Source: an uncultured Bacteroidales bacterium | GTDB taxonomy: Bacteria; Bacteroidota; Bacteroidia; Bacteroidales; UBA932 | Length of the DNA: 64,000 nt | Reading direction: 5' to 3' | Assembly: GCA_949286415.1 (NCBI GenBank) | Contig: CASEBV010000005.1 | Coordinates: 51,592 to 115,591 of the forward strand | Shown here: positions 1-8,184 of the stretch, piece after piece | How the letters are laid out: the number at the start of each line of letters is the position of its first letter | Numbering within the stretch: position 1 is the stretch's first letter | The notes under the pieces: model-generated | Seen by the model: the letters and a program-made list of their open reading frames with translations, nothing else | Database searches by the model: none | What the model was told of the DNA's origin: nothing | Translations under genes and position numbers: made by a program

Positions 1-2
1 AC

Positions 3-389
3 TTATCTGGCAATAATTCTAAAGATAAGACTCGATTTACTTTGAATGGAGACGATAATAATGGCCGTGGCTATAGTAAAGGAGGAGTCGCGTATGAAGC
101 TGTGAAATTGTTTTGTTCACAGCATCCTCAAATGACAGCAGATGATGTGATGACCAAATGGCTGTCATTGCAAATAATAGGTGCTAACTTGGTTGAAACC
201 CAAGAAGTGTATAATAAACGAACTTCAGGATCAACGGATTCAAGATTATCTGAAAAGTCAAAGATAGTCACTTTGCAAAATGGAGAACAGTTGTATGTCA
301 CAAATCAATTTGACTTGACAAGGATAAATGATTTTATACAAAAAGTCAATGCTCAAAACTGGGGAATAGATATACAAAAATTTAACTGA
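3..389 (+). CDS. C-terminal part of a restriction-system subunit (5' end outside window)
   Basis: The reading frame is open to the left edge, so this is the tail (about 128 residues) of a longer protein; the TTG at 42 is probably not a real start. The visible part begins with a segment of the form RFTLNGD...GRGYSKGGVAYEAVK, resembling a small domain I associate with McrB-like AAA/GTPase restriction subunits, and ends QNWGIDIQKF. Its stop overlaps the start of the LlaJI-type endonuclease gene by one base (389), which points to translational coupling and to a partner subunit of the same restriction system. In LlaJI-type systems the companion of the nuclease is a McrB-like NTPase; that this is its tail is inference from position and weak resemblance. 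No Walker motif lies in the visible part. Confidence 0.55.
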   Translation, partial: LSGNNSKDKTRFTLNGDDNNGRGYSKGGVAYEAVKLFCSQHPQMTADDVMTKWLSLQIIGANLVETQEVYNKRTSGSTDSRLSEKSKIVTLQNGEQLYVTNQFDLTRINDFIQKVNAQNWGIDIQKFN

Positions 390-2635
390 TGTTACTGTTT
401 ATTGAAGGATATCCATATAATCTGAATCATAAGATCAGAGATAATCTGGCTATCAGAGATGTACTCAAGGATGTAGTGTCCGTTCCTGTAAAGGAAGACA
501 GGTGCGCCTTTGAGTATGTTGGATATTGCTATAGCAAAACGGCAAAAGATGTAATTTTCTTTCTGCCGAAAGTCGTATTGACCGGAGAACAGAATGAAGA
601 AAACGGCGATGATACGATTTTCGGTGCTTCCCCGCAGGATATCATTGATTTTGAATCAGACAGGATAAAATCCAAATTTACAGAGGAAGGATGCAAAGAA
701 TATAAAGAGTTTTTATCCACGCTTTCGATATGGATTTATAGGGTCATAAGTGTATATAAGCAGACACATAATGACAGCAGCATATTGGAGAGCAAGGAGT
801 ATAACACGGAAAGCCGCGGGCGCAAGCAAAAACACAACACTTTACTGGATGTGATAATTGCTCTCCGTGATTTCAACAGGGATAATCAGGACTATTTTAC
901 ATTCATCGCCAAAAATATTCACTCGGGATACAATAGGATTCATTGGAACAAGACCATTACATCATCTCCGGCCATCATTCAGAATGGTACACCTGTTTAT
1001 ATCAATCCTGTGAACAGGAAAAAGATGATCAACTTTGATGAAGAACTGTTGATTATCTATTTCTCAATTCTTAACTATATCCGGGAGACACATGGTTTTT
1101 CGTTTGACATTAATTTGCAATACCATCTGATTAGTCCGGATTCGCTAAAGCAATCATATATTAACAAAAAACATGGATGCCGCCGTCTCAAGCAGATCAA
1201 ATACAAGTATTTTTCAGACAAGGCTCTGCGGATATGGGATTTGTGCTACGCTTTCTTTGATAGGGAGTATAAGATAGCGATGAACAGACAGGCAGAAGAT
1301 TATTTGCTTGCAAAGAATTTCGAACATATCTTTGAAGTGATGATAGATACCCTTGTCGGAGGGAAAGACAAACAGAATCTGCCTAAAGAACTTGTGGAGC
1401 AGCGGGACGGGAAGCTGGTCGACCACATGTTCATCGGACAAGGGCTCATAGAGCATTCCTCCTTTGCTGCAGAGCAGACATATTATATCGGGGACAGCAA
1501 ATATTACAAACGGGCAAAAGGAGACAAAGTCAAACTTGGCGACAAGCCTATTTACAAACAATATACATACGCAAGGAATGTCATTCAATGGAATATGAAT
1601 CTGTTCCTTGAGGGCATGGATTCTGATGACCAGCCACAATTGAGAGACCCCCTGACTGAAGGATATAATCTTATTCCGAATTTCTTTATCAGCGCAAGAA
1701 TTCCGGGGAAAGACGACAGTAATGGTAAATTCCTGTCTTTTGAGGACGGGACCTTGAGAACTCCCGCTAAAGGAGAACAGCTGAACAGACAGTTTGAGAA
1801 CCGGCTCTTTGACAGGGATACTCTTCTGCTGTGCCATTATGATGTCAATTTCCTGTTTATCGTTTCTCAATATGGGAGAGCCAGTAAAAACAGGCAGGCG
1901 GCATGGCGGGAATATGTACGGAAAGAATTCCGCAGCAGAATTCAAGACACTCTGAATCAATTATATTCGTTCCGTATCATCCAGCCGAGGGCAGGAATGG
2001 ACTGCTACCAGTTCATACAGGATAATTTCCATAAGTTCAATGGCAAACTATATAGGCCCAAAATAAATGGAAACTATATTGTTCTTGCCTTGATGAAAGA
2101 TGAAGTTGTTGGTTTATGGGAGTCTATCGGAATAAAACCCGAAACAGTAAAAATGGAATCTGTTCAAGGCAAAGAGTTGATAAATGCTTTGCAGAGTCAT
2201 TTTTATGTCGGAGATCCGTTTGAACTTGCAGCAGAGTTCCATATAGACCATGTTGATAATGTCGGTTCTTTGAATAAATTGCCAAAACAGGAGGTTCGGG
2301 ATATCCTGACAGGTATGGTCCGGACGACAGATGCAGACTATTCGGATTTTTACAGCCATACTGCAAAGACTTATACGATGGAAAGGATACCGACTGCCAT
2401 CAATGTGATGGATATCAGATATTTCTTGCCTATGGTCGGTGGAAATGTCGATGGCTATTATAAAGTTGAAAAAGTATATTTTGGCACAAAGAGCGGTAAA
2501 CCATGCCTGAAACTAAACCTGTCCACTTTTATTTCATTGGGAGAGGAGCGGGTTCCCATATATCGCATTAAGATGCAGCCTGGAGAATTGATTTCCAATG
2601 ACATGATGGTAAAATTGTATGAACGAAGAATTTAA
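389..2635 (+). CDS. LlaJI-family (McrC-like) restriction endonuclease
   Basis: A 748-residue soluble protein that I recognise as a LlaJI-type restriction endonuclease, the nuclease partner of an NTP-dependent restriction complex. A PD-(D/E)XK-like core is visible: KNFEHIFEVMIDTLV around residues 310-325, KLVDHMFIG around 348, then YYIGDSKYYK with Asp369 and Lys371 as the likely metal-binding and catalytic pair. The N-terminal 300 residues carry no motif I can name and may recognise DNA or bind the partner. The ATG start overlaps the preceding stop by one base, so the two genes form an operon. No cytosine methyltransferase of this system is inside the window; LlaJI systems normally have them, so they should lie upstream. 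The region is AT-richer than the backbone, consistent with horizontal transfer. The family call is from pattern memory and could be a related McrC group. Confidence 0.7.
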   Translation: MLLFIEGYPYNLNHKIRDNLAIRDVLKDVVSVPVKEDRCAFEYVGYCYSKTAKDVIFFLPKVVLTGEQNEENGDDTIFGASPQDIIDFESDRIKSKFTEEGCKEYKEFLSTLSIWIYRVISVYKQTHNDSSILESKEYNTESRGRKQKHNTLLDVIIALRDFNRDNQDYFTFIAKNIHSGYNRIHWNKTITSSPAIIQNGTPVYINPVNRKKMINFDEELLIIYFSILNYIRETHGFSFDINLQYHLISPDSLKQSYINKKHGCRRLKQIKYKYFSDKALRIWDLCYAFFDREYKIAMNRQAEDYLLAKNFEHIFEVMIDTLVGGKDKQNLPKELVEQRDGKLVDHMFIGQGLIEHSSFAAEQTYYIGDSKYYKRAKGDKVKLGDKPIYKQYTYARNVIQWNMNLFLEGMDSDDQPQLRDPLTEGYNLIPNFFISARIPGKDDSNGKFLSFEDGTLRTPAKGEQLNRQFENRLFDRDTLLLCHYDVNFLFIVSQYGRASKNRQAAWREYVRKEFRSRIQDTLNQLYSFRIIQPRAGMDCYQFIQDNFHKFNGKLYRPKINGNYIVLALMKDEVVGLWESIGIKPETVKMESVQGKELINALQSHFYVGDPFELAAEFHIDHVDNVGSLNKLPKQEVRDILTGMVRTTDADYSDFYSHTAKTYTMERIPTAINVMDIRYFLPMVGGNVDGYYKVEKVYFGTKSGKPCLKLNLSTFISLGEERVPIYRIKMQPGELISNDMMVKLYERRI

Positions 2636-2832
2636 CCTGTTTGATAAAGTGGAGCGTATATGGCAATTGGCAGAAGACACAAGAAGAGGTTGATGCTATG
2701 AATGGGAAAAAGAAGAAAAAACTGGCAATTAAGGTTGGAGACACTATTACAAAAGATGAGTTTGAAAATAACATGACAACATGTTTTAGCGCTTTAGAAA
2801 GATGTTGGGAACTGTCTTTTAAAGAATTGTGA
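2619..2832 (+). pseudogene. Small frameshifted ORF downstream of the endonuclease
   Basis: An ATG at 2619 overlaps the endonuclease stop by 17 nt and opens MNEEFNLFDKVERIWQLAED, but this frame ends at TGA 2691-2693 after 24 codons. The +1 frame takes over at the same place (EEVDAMNGKKKKKLAIKVG and onward) and runs to the TGA at 2830. Joined by a +1 shift the two pieces would make a charged protein of about 70 residues of unknown function, translationally coupled to the endonuclease. The simplest reading is a single-base insertion that broke a small accessory gene; a shorter intact ORF from ATG 2698 (44 codons) is the alternative. No family is recognised. Confidence 0.35.
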
Positions 2833-2882
2833 CCATTTTTAATGTAGCTAAAGCTCTAAACTTTTTAAACTTAGGATTAATT

Positions 2883-4355
2883 ATGATATTAGATAGTAAA
2901 TTGTTAATTGGCGAAACTACTGCTTACGACAAAAAACAGATGCTTGAGATCCGGCGTCCCAAAAGTTGGCTTAAGAGTGTCTCGGCTTTTGCCAATGGCG
3001 AAGGCGGCATACTGGTATTCGGCATTAGTGATGATGACCATGTGTTGGGGCTTGTCGATGCAGAAGGTGATGCCGAGAAAATCAGTGAGGAGATAAAGAG
3101 CAAGCTTGATCCTGTTCCGGCAGTCAAGCTTGAACTAAAGGAAGCGGACGGTAAGAAGCTTGTGCTGCTACATGTATATCCTGGGCAGGAGACACCATAT
3201 TATTATATTGGCGACAAACAGCGTCTCGCTTTCGTGCGTATAGGTAATGAGTCTGTCGTTGCGGATCGCATTCAATTGAAAAGTCTTGTTCTGAAAGGTG
3301 CCGGTAGAACTTATGACAGTCTGCCTTCAAACTACAGATTCGAGGATATGGCTTTTACTAAACTCAAGTCTGTCCACTACAAAAGGCTGCAACGCTCGTT
3401 TGAAGACAGCGAGTTTGTATCATGGGGTATCGTTGATGAGAACGGCAATCTGACAAACGCAGGCGCGTTGCTGGCAGATGAATCCCCGATAAGACAATCC
3501 CGTATATTCTGCACGCGATGGAACGGACTGGATATGACCAGCGGCTTGGGCGAAGCGATAGATGATGTTGAGCTGGAAGGTTGTGTAATCGGCCAGTTAC
3601 AGGATGCCGTATCTTTTGTGCGGAACAATTCAAAGAAAAAATGGTGGAAAGAGAACGACCACCGCGAAGAATTGCCGGACTATCCCGAACGTGCCGTAAC
3701 GGAAGCGATAGCCAATGCAATCATCCACCGTGATTATATGCAGATGGGAAGCGAGATACATATTGACATGTACGATGATAGGATGGAGATATACTCTCCC
3801 GGCGGTATGATGGACGGCAGGCTTATTCAGCAGCTGAACCCTCTTACGGTACCATCCAAAAGACGGAATCCGTTATTGGCTGATTTCTTCAGCCGCTTGG
3901 GGCTTATGGAACGAAGAGGCAGCGGAATGAAAAAGATAATCGATTCCTATAAGAGATTTGAACGCCTGCCCAATTTTCACGCTCCTGAATTTCAGTCAAA
4001 TGCATCAGAGTTTCATGTGATACTATGGAACTTGAATTATGGAAGTGATGGCATAATGAATGAAAAAGAGTTCCTAAAAGAAGTTAGCGGAACAGAAAAG
4101 GAGTTCCTAAAAGAGGATAACAAGTTCCGGAAAGAGTTCCTAAAAGCACAGCGTATGATTTACAAAATGATTTCCTCTAATCCGGGGATCACAATTGCTG
4201 AAATGGCTACGAATATCGGTGTTTCTGACCGACAGGTGCGTAAATATCTCAAAAGAATGACAGATATGAAGTTCATTGTCAGAGAAGGTGGCCGAAAGAA
4301 TGGAAAGTGGAAAATAATAGACGGTGATTACGAGGATTTCTTTGAAAGAATCTGA
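2883..4355 (+). CDS. AlbA_2/Schlafen-type putative ATP-binding transcriptional regulator
   Basis: About 490 residues from ATG 2883; a GTG at 2829 would add 18 residues but the conserved domain starts after the ATG. The N-terminal third (FANGEGGILVFGI... then LDPVPAVKLEL...) fits the AlbA_2 (divergent AAA-4, Schlafen-like) nucleic-acid-binding domain. The middle (YPERAVTEAIANAIIHRDY, then a gyrase-like DRMEIYSPGGMMDG and LGLMERRGSGMKKI) fits the HATPase_c_4 domain that follows AlbA_2 in many bacterial regulators. The last 60 residues (NPGITIAEMATNIGVSDRQVRKYLKRM) are a winged helix. Between them lies a charged linker made of three 11-residue repeats. Such proteins often sit in defence and mobile islands, as here between a restriction endonuclease and a vsr remnant. 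Its precise role is unknown. Confidence 0.75.
   Translation: MILDSKLLIGETTAYDKKQMLEIRRPKSWLKSVSAFANGEGGILVFGISDDDHVLGLVDAEGDAEKISEEIKSKLDPVPAVKLELKEADGKKLVLLHVYPGQETPYYYIGDKQRLAFVRIGNESVVADRIQLKSLVLKGAGRTYDSLPSNYRFEDMAFTKLKSVHYKRLQRSFEDSEFVSWGIVDENGNLTNAGALLADESPIRQSRIFCTRWNGLDMTSGLGEAIDDVELEGCVIGQLQDAVSFVRNNSKKKWWKENDHREELPDYPERAVTEAIANAIIHRDYMQMGSEIHIDMYDDRMEIYSPGGMMDGRLIQQLNPLTVPSKRRNPLLADFFSRLGLMERRGSGMKKIIDSYKRFERLPNFHAPEFQSNASEFHVILWNLNYGSDGIMNEKEFLKEVSGTEKEFLKEDNKFRKEFLKAQRMIYKMISSNPGITIAEMATNIGVSDRQVRKYLKRMTDMKFIVREGGRKNGKWKIIDGDYEDFFERI
4062..4160 (+). repeat. Three 33-bp tandem repeats inside the AlbA_2 gene
   Basis: GAGTTCCTAAAAG recurs at 4068, 4101 and 4134, exactly 33 bp apart, coding for three 11-residue units that begin E/R-K-EFLK. 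The units link the ATPase-like domain to the C-terminal winged helix. Because 33 is a multiple of three, a change in copy number would keep the reading frame and change only linker length. Confidence 0.8.
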
Positions 4356-4364
4356 TTGAATGAT

Positions 4365-4870
4365 ATGGACAAGCTCACGCAAGAACAGAGGCGCCGTTGT
4401 ATGTCAGCAATAAAAGGACGGGATACGAAGCAGGAATTGCTGGTAAGGAAGTTTTTGTTCGGCCGTGGGTTTCGGTATAGGTTGAATGATCCAAGGCTTA
4501 CCGGACATCCGGATCTTGTACTCCGGAAGTATCGGACGGTCATCTTCGTGAACGGCTGTTTCTGGTATGGACATGAAGGATGCAAGAGTATTATGTTCTG
4601 CCCAAGACCAATGTGGAATTTTGGTAGAATAAGATAGAGCGTAATAGCCTCAGAGACAAGGAAGAACAGAGGAAACTTGCATCAATGGGCTGGCACTGCA
4701 TTACGGTTTGGGAATGTCAGTTGAAACCGAAAGTGCGGGAACAGACCTTGGAGGCATTGGTTTATACACTTTGTCATATTTACCTTGAAGACAGAAGAAT
4801 TAAACCATACAATCAGGTCAAAGAGAGCATACAGATGGTTGCAGAATCAGAAACAAGATATTGCAAATGA
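4365..4870 (+). pseudogene. vsr: Broken very-short-patch-repair (Vsr) endonuclease
   Basis: Vsr nicks T:G mismatches left by deamination of 5-methylcytosine and accompanies cytosine methyltransferases. From ATG 4365 the frame reads TQEQRRRCMSAIKGRDTK... PDLVLRKYRTVIFVNGCFW..GHEGC, a clear Vsr start. At 4581-4590 the frame shifts: removing one AG of TGCAAGAGTAT restores YYVLPKTNVEFW, so a 2-bp AG duplication fits. That restored frame then meets an amber codon at 4625-4627 where the family has Lys, and afterwards continues NKIERNSLRDKEEQRKLASM and GWHCITVWECQL to the stop at 4868-4870. Two independent lesions make it a pseudogene. By eye the positions equivalent to E. coli His64 and His69 are Asn and Tyr, so the copy may have been weakened before it broke. 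The presence of vsr supports a cytosine methyltransferase in the same island. Confidence 0.85.
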
Positions 4871-5074
4871 ATTTGCGAGAGTTTGTCGCCCACAAATTCC
4901 TCCCATCGCCTCAGCCCGTCTCAGACGGTGTAGTTTGTTTGTGCAAATTTCATTGATTATGGCATAATATACTGATAATCAATACAGATAAATTTCTTCA
5001 ACGAGAAAGAATACTAACATTTAAGATTGTAATCAATCACAAGACTGAATGCCGCGGGGCATAGAATCCGCAAA

Positions 5075-5110
5075 GCGAGTTAGGCTATATCGTGCCTGAC
5101 TCGCTTTTTT
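5075..5110 (+). terminator. Rho-independent terminator after the restriction island
   Basis: GCGAGTTAGGC (5075-5085) pairs with GCCTGACTCGC (5094-5104) with a single G.U pair and an 8-nt loop, followed by six T (5105-5110). It would end rightward transcription from the restriction genes. An A run at 5072-5074 gives weak bidirectional character. Confidence 0.75.
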
Positions 5111-5218
5111 CTGTACTGAATAAGATTAAAATGCCGGTTCCTGCCGCGCCCGATGGATATGTAAAATGGCGTCCGTCGGCCGTGATTTTTCCGCAAAAGT
5201 GTGGCTGTTGGCATTTTG

Positions 5219-5290
5219 AAAATGCCATCGGGCGTGAAATTCCTGCAAAACCGCGCCCGGTGGACAGCAATAGTGGGCTCCGCCTGGCGC
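5219..5290 (-). repeat. Hairpin element, copy A (inverted relative to copy B)
   Basis: Read on the minus strand, this 72-nt segment matches 8185-8256 without gaps at about 61 of 72 positions, including an identical central block GCTGTCCACCGGGCGCGG. The GCGCC...GGCGGA and TCCACCGGGCGC parts fold into a GC-rich hairpin. An adjacent perfect palindrome GGCATTTT-G-AAAATGCC lies at about 5210-5227, overlapping the element's end. The copy lies 85 bp beyond the 3' end of the GNAT gene. It codes for nothing apparent. Confidence 0.75.
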
Positions 5291-5375
5291 GCTGCAGATT
5301 AACCATGCCGTCAAGACTCTTCCAGTGCTTACTGGGCAGAGGAATATACTATTGCTTACCGTACAGAGAGATATA

Positions 5376-5948
5376 CTATTCTTTATGTGACATGAGATTT
5401 GCTTCCCATTCCTCCTTTGTCAGTCTCATGAAATGCTCTGTGCGGACATCCCCCGGCGGAGACGCATTACCTTTTTCCGTATGATGGAAACGGAACCCGC
5501 ATTTGTCCATTACCCGGCGTGATTTCGTGTTGCCGTCATAATGGCAGCACCATACGGCAGCCATGCCCAAATCCTCGAAACACCTGTGAAGCAGACAGCG
5601 CACCGCCTCGGGAATCAGCCCCTGTCCCCAATACGGCCTGCCTATCCAGTAGCCGATTTCTGCCTCATCCTCCCGTATCCCGGAGACATGAGATGCCTCT
5701 CCGGATATGATACCGATACTCCCGACAGGCTCTCCGGTTGATTTCAGGACGACAGCATATGTCTCCGGAGCGGAAAATACAGTCCGGATTACATTCAGGC
5801 TGTCTTCCACGGAAGTGTGGGGTGGCCAACCTGCAGCAGGCCCGATCTCGGGATTCCGCGCATATTCATACAGTACCCCGGCATCCGACTCCAGCCAGGC
5901 ACGCAGGACGAGCCGTTCCGTAATCAGTTGACATGATTGTTTTTCCAT
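5376..5948 (-). CDS. GNAT-family N-acetyltransferase (RimJ/RimL type)
   Basis: A 190-residue cytoplasmic acetyl-CoA-dependent acyltransferase. The start LITERLVLRAWLESDA and the body EAEIGYWIGRPYWGQGLIPEA, NTKSRRVMDKCGFRF are the hallmark pattern of the RimJ/RimL-like GNAT fold, with the acetyl-CoA pyrophosphate loop in the GQG(L/I) segment around residue 110. Substrate cannot be predicted; relatives acetylate protein N-termini, antibiotics or small amines. It follows the TenI-like gene by only 7 bp on the same strand, so it is probably the last gene of the thiamine operon, though a thiamine role is not implied by the family. Confidence 0.85.
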   Translation of the reverse strand: MEKQSCQLITERLVLRAWLESDAGVLYEYARNPEIGPAAGWPPHTSVEDSLNVIRTVFSAPETYAVVLKSTGEPVGSIGIISGEASHVSGIREDEAEIGYWIGRPYWGQGLIPEAVRCLLHRCFEDLGMAAVWCCHYDGNTKSRRVMDKCGFRFHHTEKGNASPPGDVRTEHFMRLTKEEWEANLMSHKE

Positions 5949-5955
5949 TTTCGTG

Positions 5956-6576
5956 TCAATTGAATTTTTGTAATATCATCCGTATCCTGGCCAGGGCTTC
6001 AGCCTGCTCTCCCTCCCGCAGTCTTGCCAGTCCGTTGACATACCCCAGCATCGCCGCCCCTCCGAATCCGAGTGAGTGCAGAAGTTGCAGCTTGTCCGGA
6101 GTGACACCTCCGAGGGCAATGACTTTTTCGTCGATGATGCCTTTCCCGGAAGCTCTGCGGAGAATTTCCGGCGTGACCCCTGCCCTGTAGCCCTGCTTGG
6201 AGATACTGTCAAAGACTGGGCTCAGAAAGACATAGTTGCAGACAGGTTTCCATCGCTTGACTTCTTCAAGCGAATGGCATGAACGGCTGACATGTCCGGT
6301 ATATCCGGCCGGTATTTCACTGCGCCTGGCATTCAGATGTATTCCCCGCAGTCCATATGGCCCGGCAAGTTCGAAGAAATCATGGATGACAATCCTGGCC
6401 CGCTCCTCTGCGGTCAGCGCGTCAAGCAGTCTGGCGCAGTCCGATTCAGCCGCCCCCGGCTTTCTCAGATGCACTATGTCCACCCCTCCGGAAAGCAGCC
6501 TGCCTATAAATGAGGCTTCCCCGTCAAAGAATGATGGGGAAGTCACGGTTATCCAGAGCATGGGGCGGTCTGTCAT
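5956..6576 (-). CDS. Thiamine phosphate synthase-like protein (TenI type)
   Basis: A 206-residue TIM-barrel protein of the ThiE/TenI superfamily, which either couples thiazole phosphate with HMP-pyrophosphate (ThiE) or aromatises the thiazole tautomer (TenI). It has DIVHLRKPG near residue 33, a GIHLN motif where true ThiE has HLG, LSPVFDSISKQGY in place of the ThiE phosphate loop, and IALGGVTPDKL with a Gly-rich end. The deviations and the presence of a more canonical ThiE upstream make a TenI-like role more likely. The ATG overlaps the thi4 stop (ATGA, 6573-6576), showing translational coupling. Confidence 0.75.
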   Translation of the reverse strand: MTDRPMLWITVTSPSFFDGEASFIGRLLSGGVDIVHLRKPGAAESDCARLLDALTAEERARIVIHDFFELAGPYGLRGIHLNARRSEIPAGYTGHVSRSCHSLEEVKRWKPVCNYVFLSPVFDSISKQGYRAGVTPEILRRASGKGIIDEKVIALGGVTPDKLQLLHSLGFGGAAMLGYVNGLARLREGEQAEALARIRMILQKFN

Positions 6577-7343
6577 TTGAGTTTGCCGATGATAAGGTCG
6601 GCGACCTTTTTCCCTGACATGAGCATGCCTCCGAAGATAGGTCCCATGCGCGGGGTGCCGCTCACTGCTGATGCGGCCATTCCGCAGACATAGAGTCCCG
6701 GATAGATTTCTTTCGTGCCGTTCACGACTTCCTGCTCGCCGGCCACCACATCAAGGGAACGCTCGCCGATTACGTCTCCTGTGTCAGTGGAGAGGCGGAT
6801 GCCGTTCTTGCGGGCGACTGTCCTGCATATCTCGCTGTCATGTCCGGTGCCGTCGATTACGCATTTTGCCATGATGTTGAGCGGGTCCACATGCAGCCCC
6901 TCGCGGAGCACCGGAGTCCAGTTCACGACCACGCCGCTCACGACATTGTTCTTGAACACCACATCCTCCACCGAATAGCAGTTGAAGATGGTGGCTCCCT
7001 CATGCACGGCCTTGTACAGCAGGGCGGAAGTACTCTCGACGGAATCCATCACATACAGCCCCTCGCCGTACGGCTTGTAGTTGATATCAAAATCCTTTAC
7101 AATGTCAAGCGCCTCTTCCTGCACGACAATCTGATTGAACATCATGGCGCCGCCCCACATTCCTCCTCCCGGAGACAGCTTGCGGTCAAACTGTGCCACC
7201 TTGAGTCCGGCCTTGGCCAGATAATATGCTGCCACGATGCCTGACGGGCCTCCGCCCACTATGGCGACATCGATGTCAAGATTCCTTTCAAGTTTTTCAA
7301 AATAGGTACTTATGATACCCCGTGAAACATTCTTCTCAATCAT
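6573..7343 (-). CDS. thi4: Thi4-type ADP-thiazole synthase (sulfide-dependent form)
   Basis: A 256-residue protein that makes the thiazole half of thiamine from NAD and glycine. The N-terminus has the dinucleotide-binding VAIVGGGPSGIVAAYYLAK, then SPGGGMWGGAMMFN, VIDGTGHDSEI and the C-terminal GLYVCGMAASAVSGTPRMGP motif, all diagnostic of Thi4. Yeast Thi4 donates sulfur from its own cysteine and dies after one turnover; at that position this protein has His151 (EGLHVDPL), as in the archaeal enzyme that uses free sulfide with iron and turns over repeatedly. It is therefore predicted to be catalytic and to work under anoxic, sulfidic conditions. The genes on either side encode a TenI-like protein and ThiE, giving the thiazole branch and coupling step. 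ThiC and ThiD are not in the window. Confidence 0.9.
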   Translation of the reverse strand: MIEKNVSRGIISTYFEKLERNLDIDVAIVGGGPSGIVAAYYLAKAGLKVAQFDRKLSPGGGMWGGAMMFNQIVVQEEALDIVKDFDINYKPYGEGLYVMDSVESTSALLYKAVHEGATIFNCYSVEDVVFKNNVVSGVVVNWTPVLREGLHVDPLNIMAKCVIDGTGHDSEICRTVARKNGIRLSTDTGDVIGERSLDVVAGEQEVVNGTKEIYPGLYVCGMAASAVSGTPRMGPIFGGMLMSGKKVADLIIGKLK

Positions 7344-7419
7344 TGTTATCTTTTGTTTAATAATTTATAACCTGTTCAGTTGTATCTGTCCGATTCACAT
7401 GCCGCATTGTTTGACGTGC

Positions 7420-8082
7420 TCACATGCCGAATACCAGAGCGGCAATCTTTCTCATTTCCGCAACCGGGTCAGCCGCTCTCAATATGCTCCCGCTCAGTGC
7501 TATGCCGTTGACCCCTGTCGAAAGTATCTCCGGGATGTCGACAAGACATATCCCGCCTATCGCCACTGTCGGCAGTGCAATGCCCCCTGCCTTCATCCCG
7601 GCGACAAGCTGTCTGTAGCCTTCAATCCCGAGCACCGGAGCAAGGTTTTTCTTGGTCGTCGTAAAGCGGAACGGCCCGCAGCCTATATAGTCAGCCCCTT
7701 GTGCCGCAAGCCTGCTGATGTCCTCAAAAGTATTGGCTGTCCCTCCGATGATGAATCCGCTTCCCGCCATCTCCCTTGCCTTGTCCACAGGCATGTCATT
7801 CTTGCCCAGATGGACTCCGTCCGCCCCTGCCTTCATGGCGGCTTCCACATGGTCGTCTATTATGAAGACTGCGCCGCGTCGCCTGCATTCAGGCAATATC
7901 AGCCCCGCTGCGCGCTCCACCTCTTCCTCCGTGGCATCCTTCATCCTCAGCTGAATCCACCTGCATCCGCCCTCGAGGGCCATCATCGCAGAATCAAGAT
8001 ACGAATATCTGTCAGTAAAATGCGTGATGAACTGCAGCCTGCAGGCATTCTTCATGTCCGGTGTCATTCCCATTGTCAGCAT
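7420..8082 (-). CDS. thiE: Thiamine phosphate synthase
   Basis: A 220-residue TIM-barrel enzyme that joins HMP-pyrophosphate and thiazole phosphate to give thiamine phosphate. Recognisable motifs are IQLRMKDA (substrate-binding Arg and Lys), FIIDDHVEAAMKAGADGVHLG, DMP, a phosphate loop GCGPFRFTTTKKN and IGGICLVDIPEI. Several in-frame ATG codons crowd the N-terminus (8082, 8073, 8067, 8055); the first is kept. It is the promoter-proximal gene of a leftward thiE-thi4-tenI-like-GNAT group. I looked for a TPP riboswitch in the 250 bp upstream and saw none of its conserved parts. Confidence 0.88.
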   Translation of the reverse strand: MLTMGMTPDMKNACRLQFITHFTDRYSYLDSAMMALEGGCRWIQLRMKDATEEEVERAAGLILPECRRRGAVFIIDDHVEAAMKAGADGVHLGKNDMPVDKAREMAGSGFIIGGTANTFEDISRLAAQGADYIGCGPFRFTTTKKNLAPVLGIEGYRQLVAGMKAGGIALPTVAIGGICLVDIPEILSTGVNGIALSGSILRAADPVAEMRKIAALVFGM

Positions 8083-8184
8083 ACTGTATCAAACGAGATG
8101 CAAATATATATCATAACGCCCAATTTTGTAACTGCCGGAGACAAATCAGCCGAACAAAAGTAGCCGGCACAGTCATTCTGCGGT

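Larger units (their letters stand above)
4871..5375. other. Gene-free junction between restriction island and backbone
   Basis: No credible coding region was found. The stretch holds a run of AT-rich sequence to about 5040, a terminator-like hairpin (5075-5110), one copy of a 72-nt hairpin element (5219-5290) and a short direct repeat ATATACTATT at 5344-5353 and 5371-5380. It marks the change from the AT-rich restriction genes to the GC-richer chromosomal genes. I saw no tRNA end or clear attachment-site duplication here. Confidence 0.6.

Noticed and set aside
42..389. Complete small gene starting at TTG 42
   Set aside because: The frame stays open to the left edge, so the visible piece is the tail of a longer protein.
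2829..2882. N-terminal extension of the AlbA_2 protein from GTG 2829
   Set aside because: The added residues match nothing in the family and ATG 2883 starts just before the conserved domain.
5041..5110. Possible tRNA or tmRNA end serving as attachment site of the restriction island
   Set aside because: A terminator hairpin explains the paired sequence, and no T-arm or acceptor stem could be found; no duplicate of it was seen on the left side.
7312..8163. Plus-strand frame of 283 codons over thiE
   Set aside because: Opposite-strand shadow; sequence is Cys/His/Pro-rich nonsense with no start region of its own.
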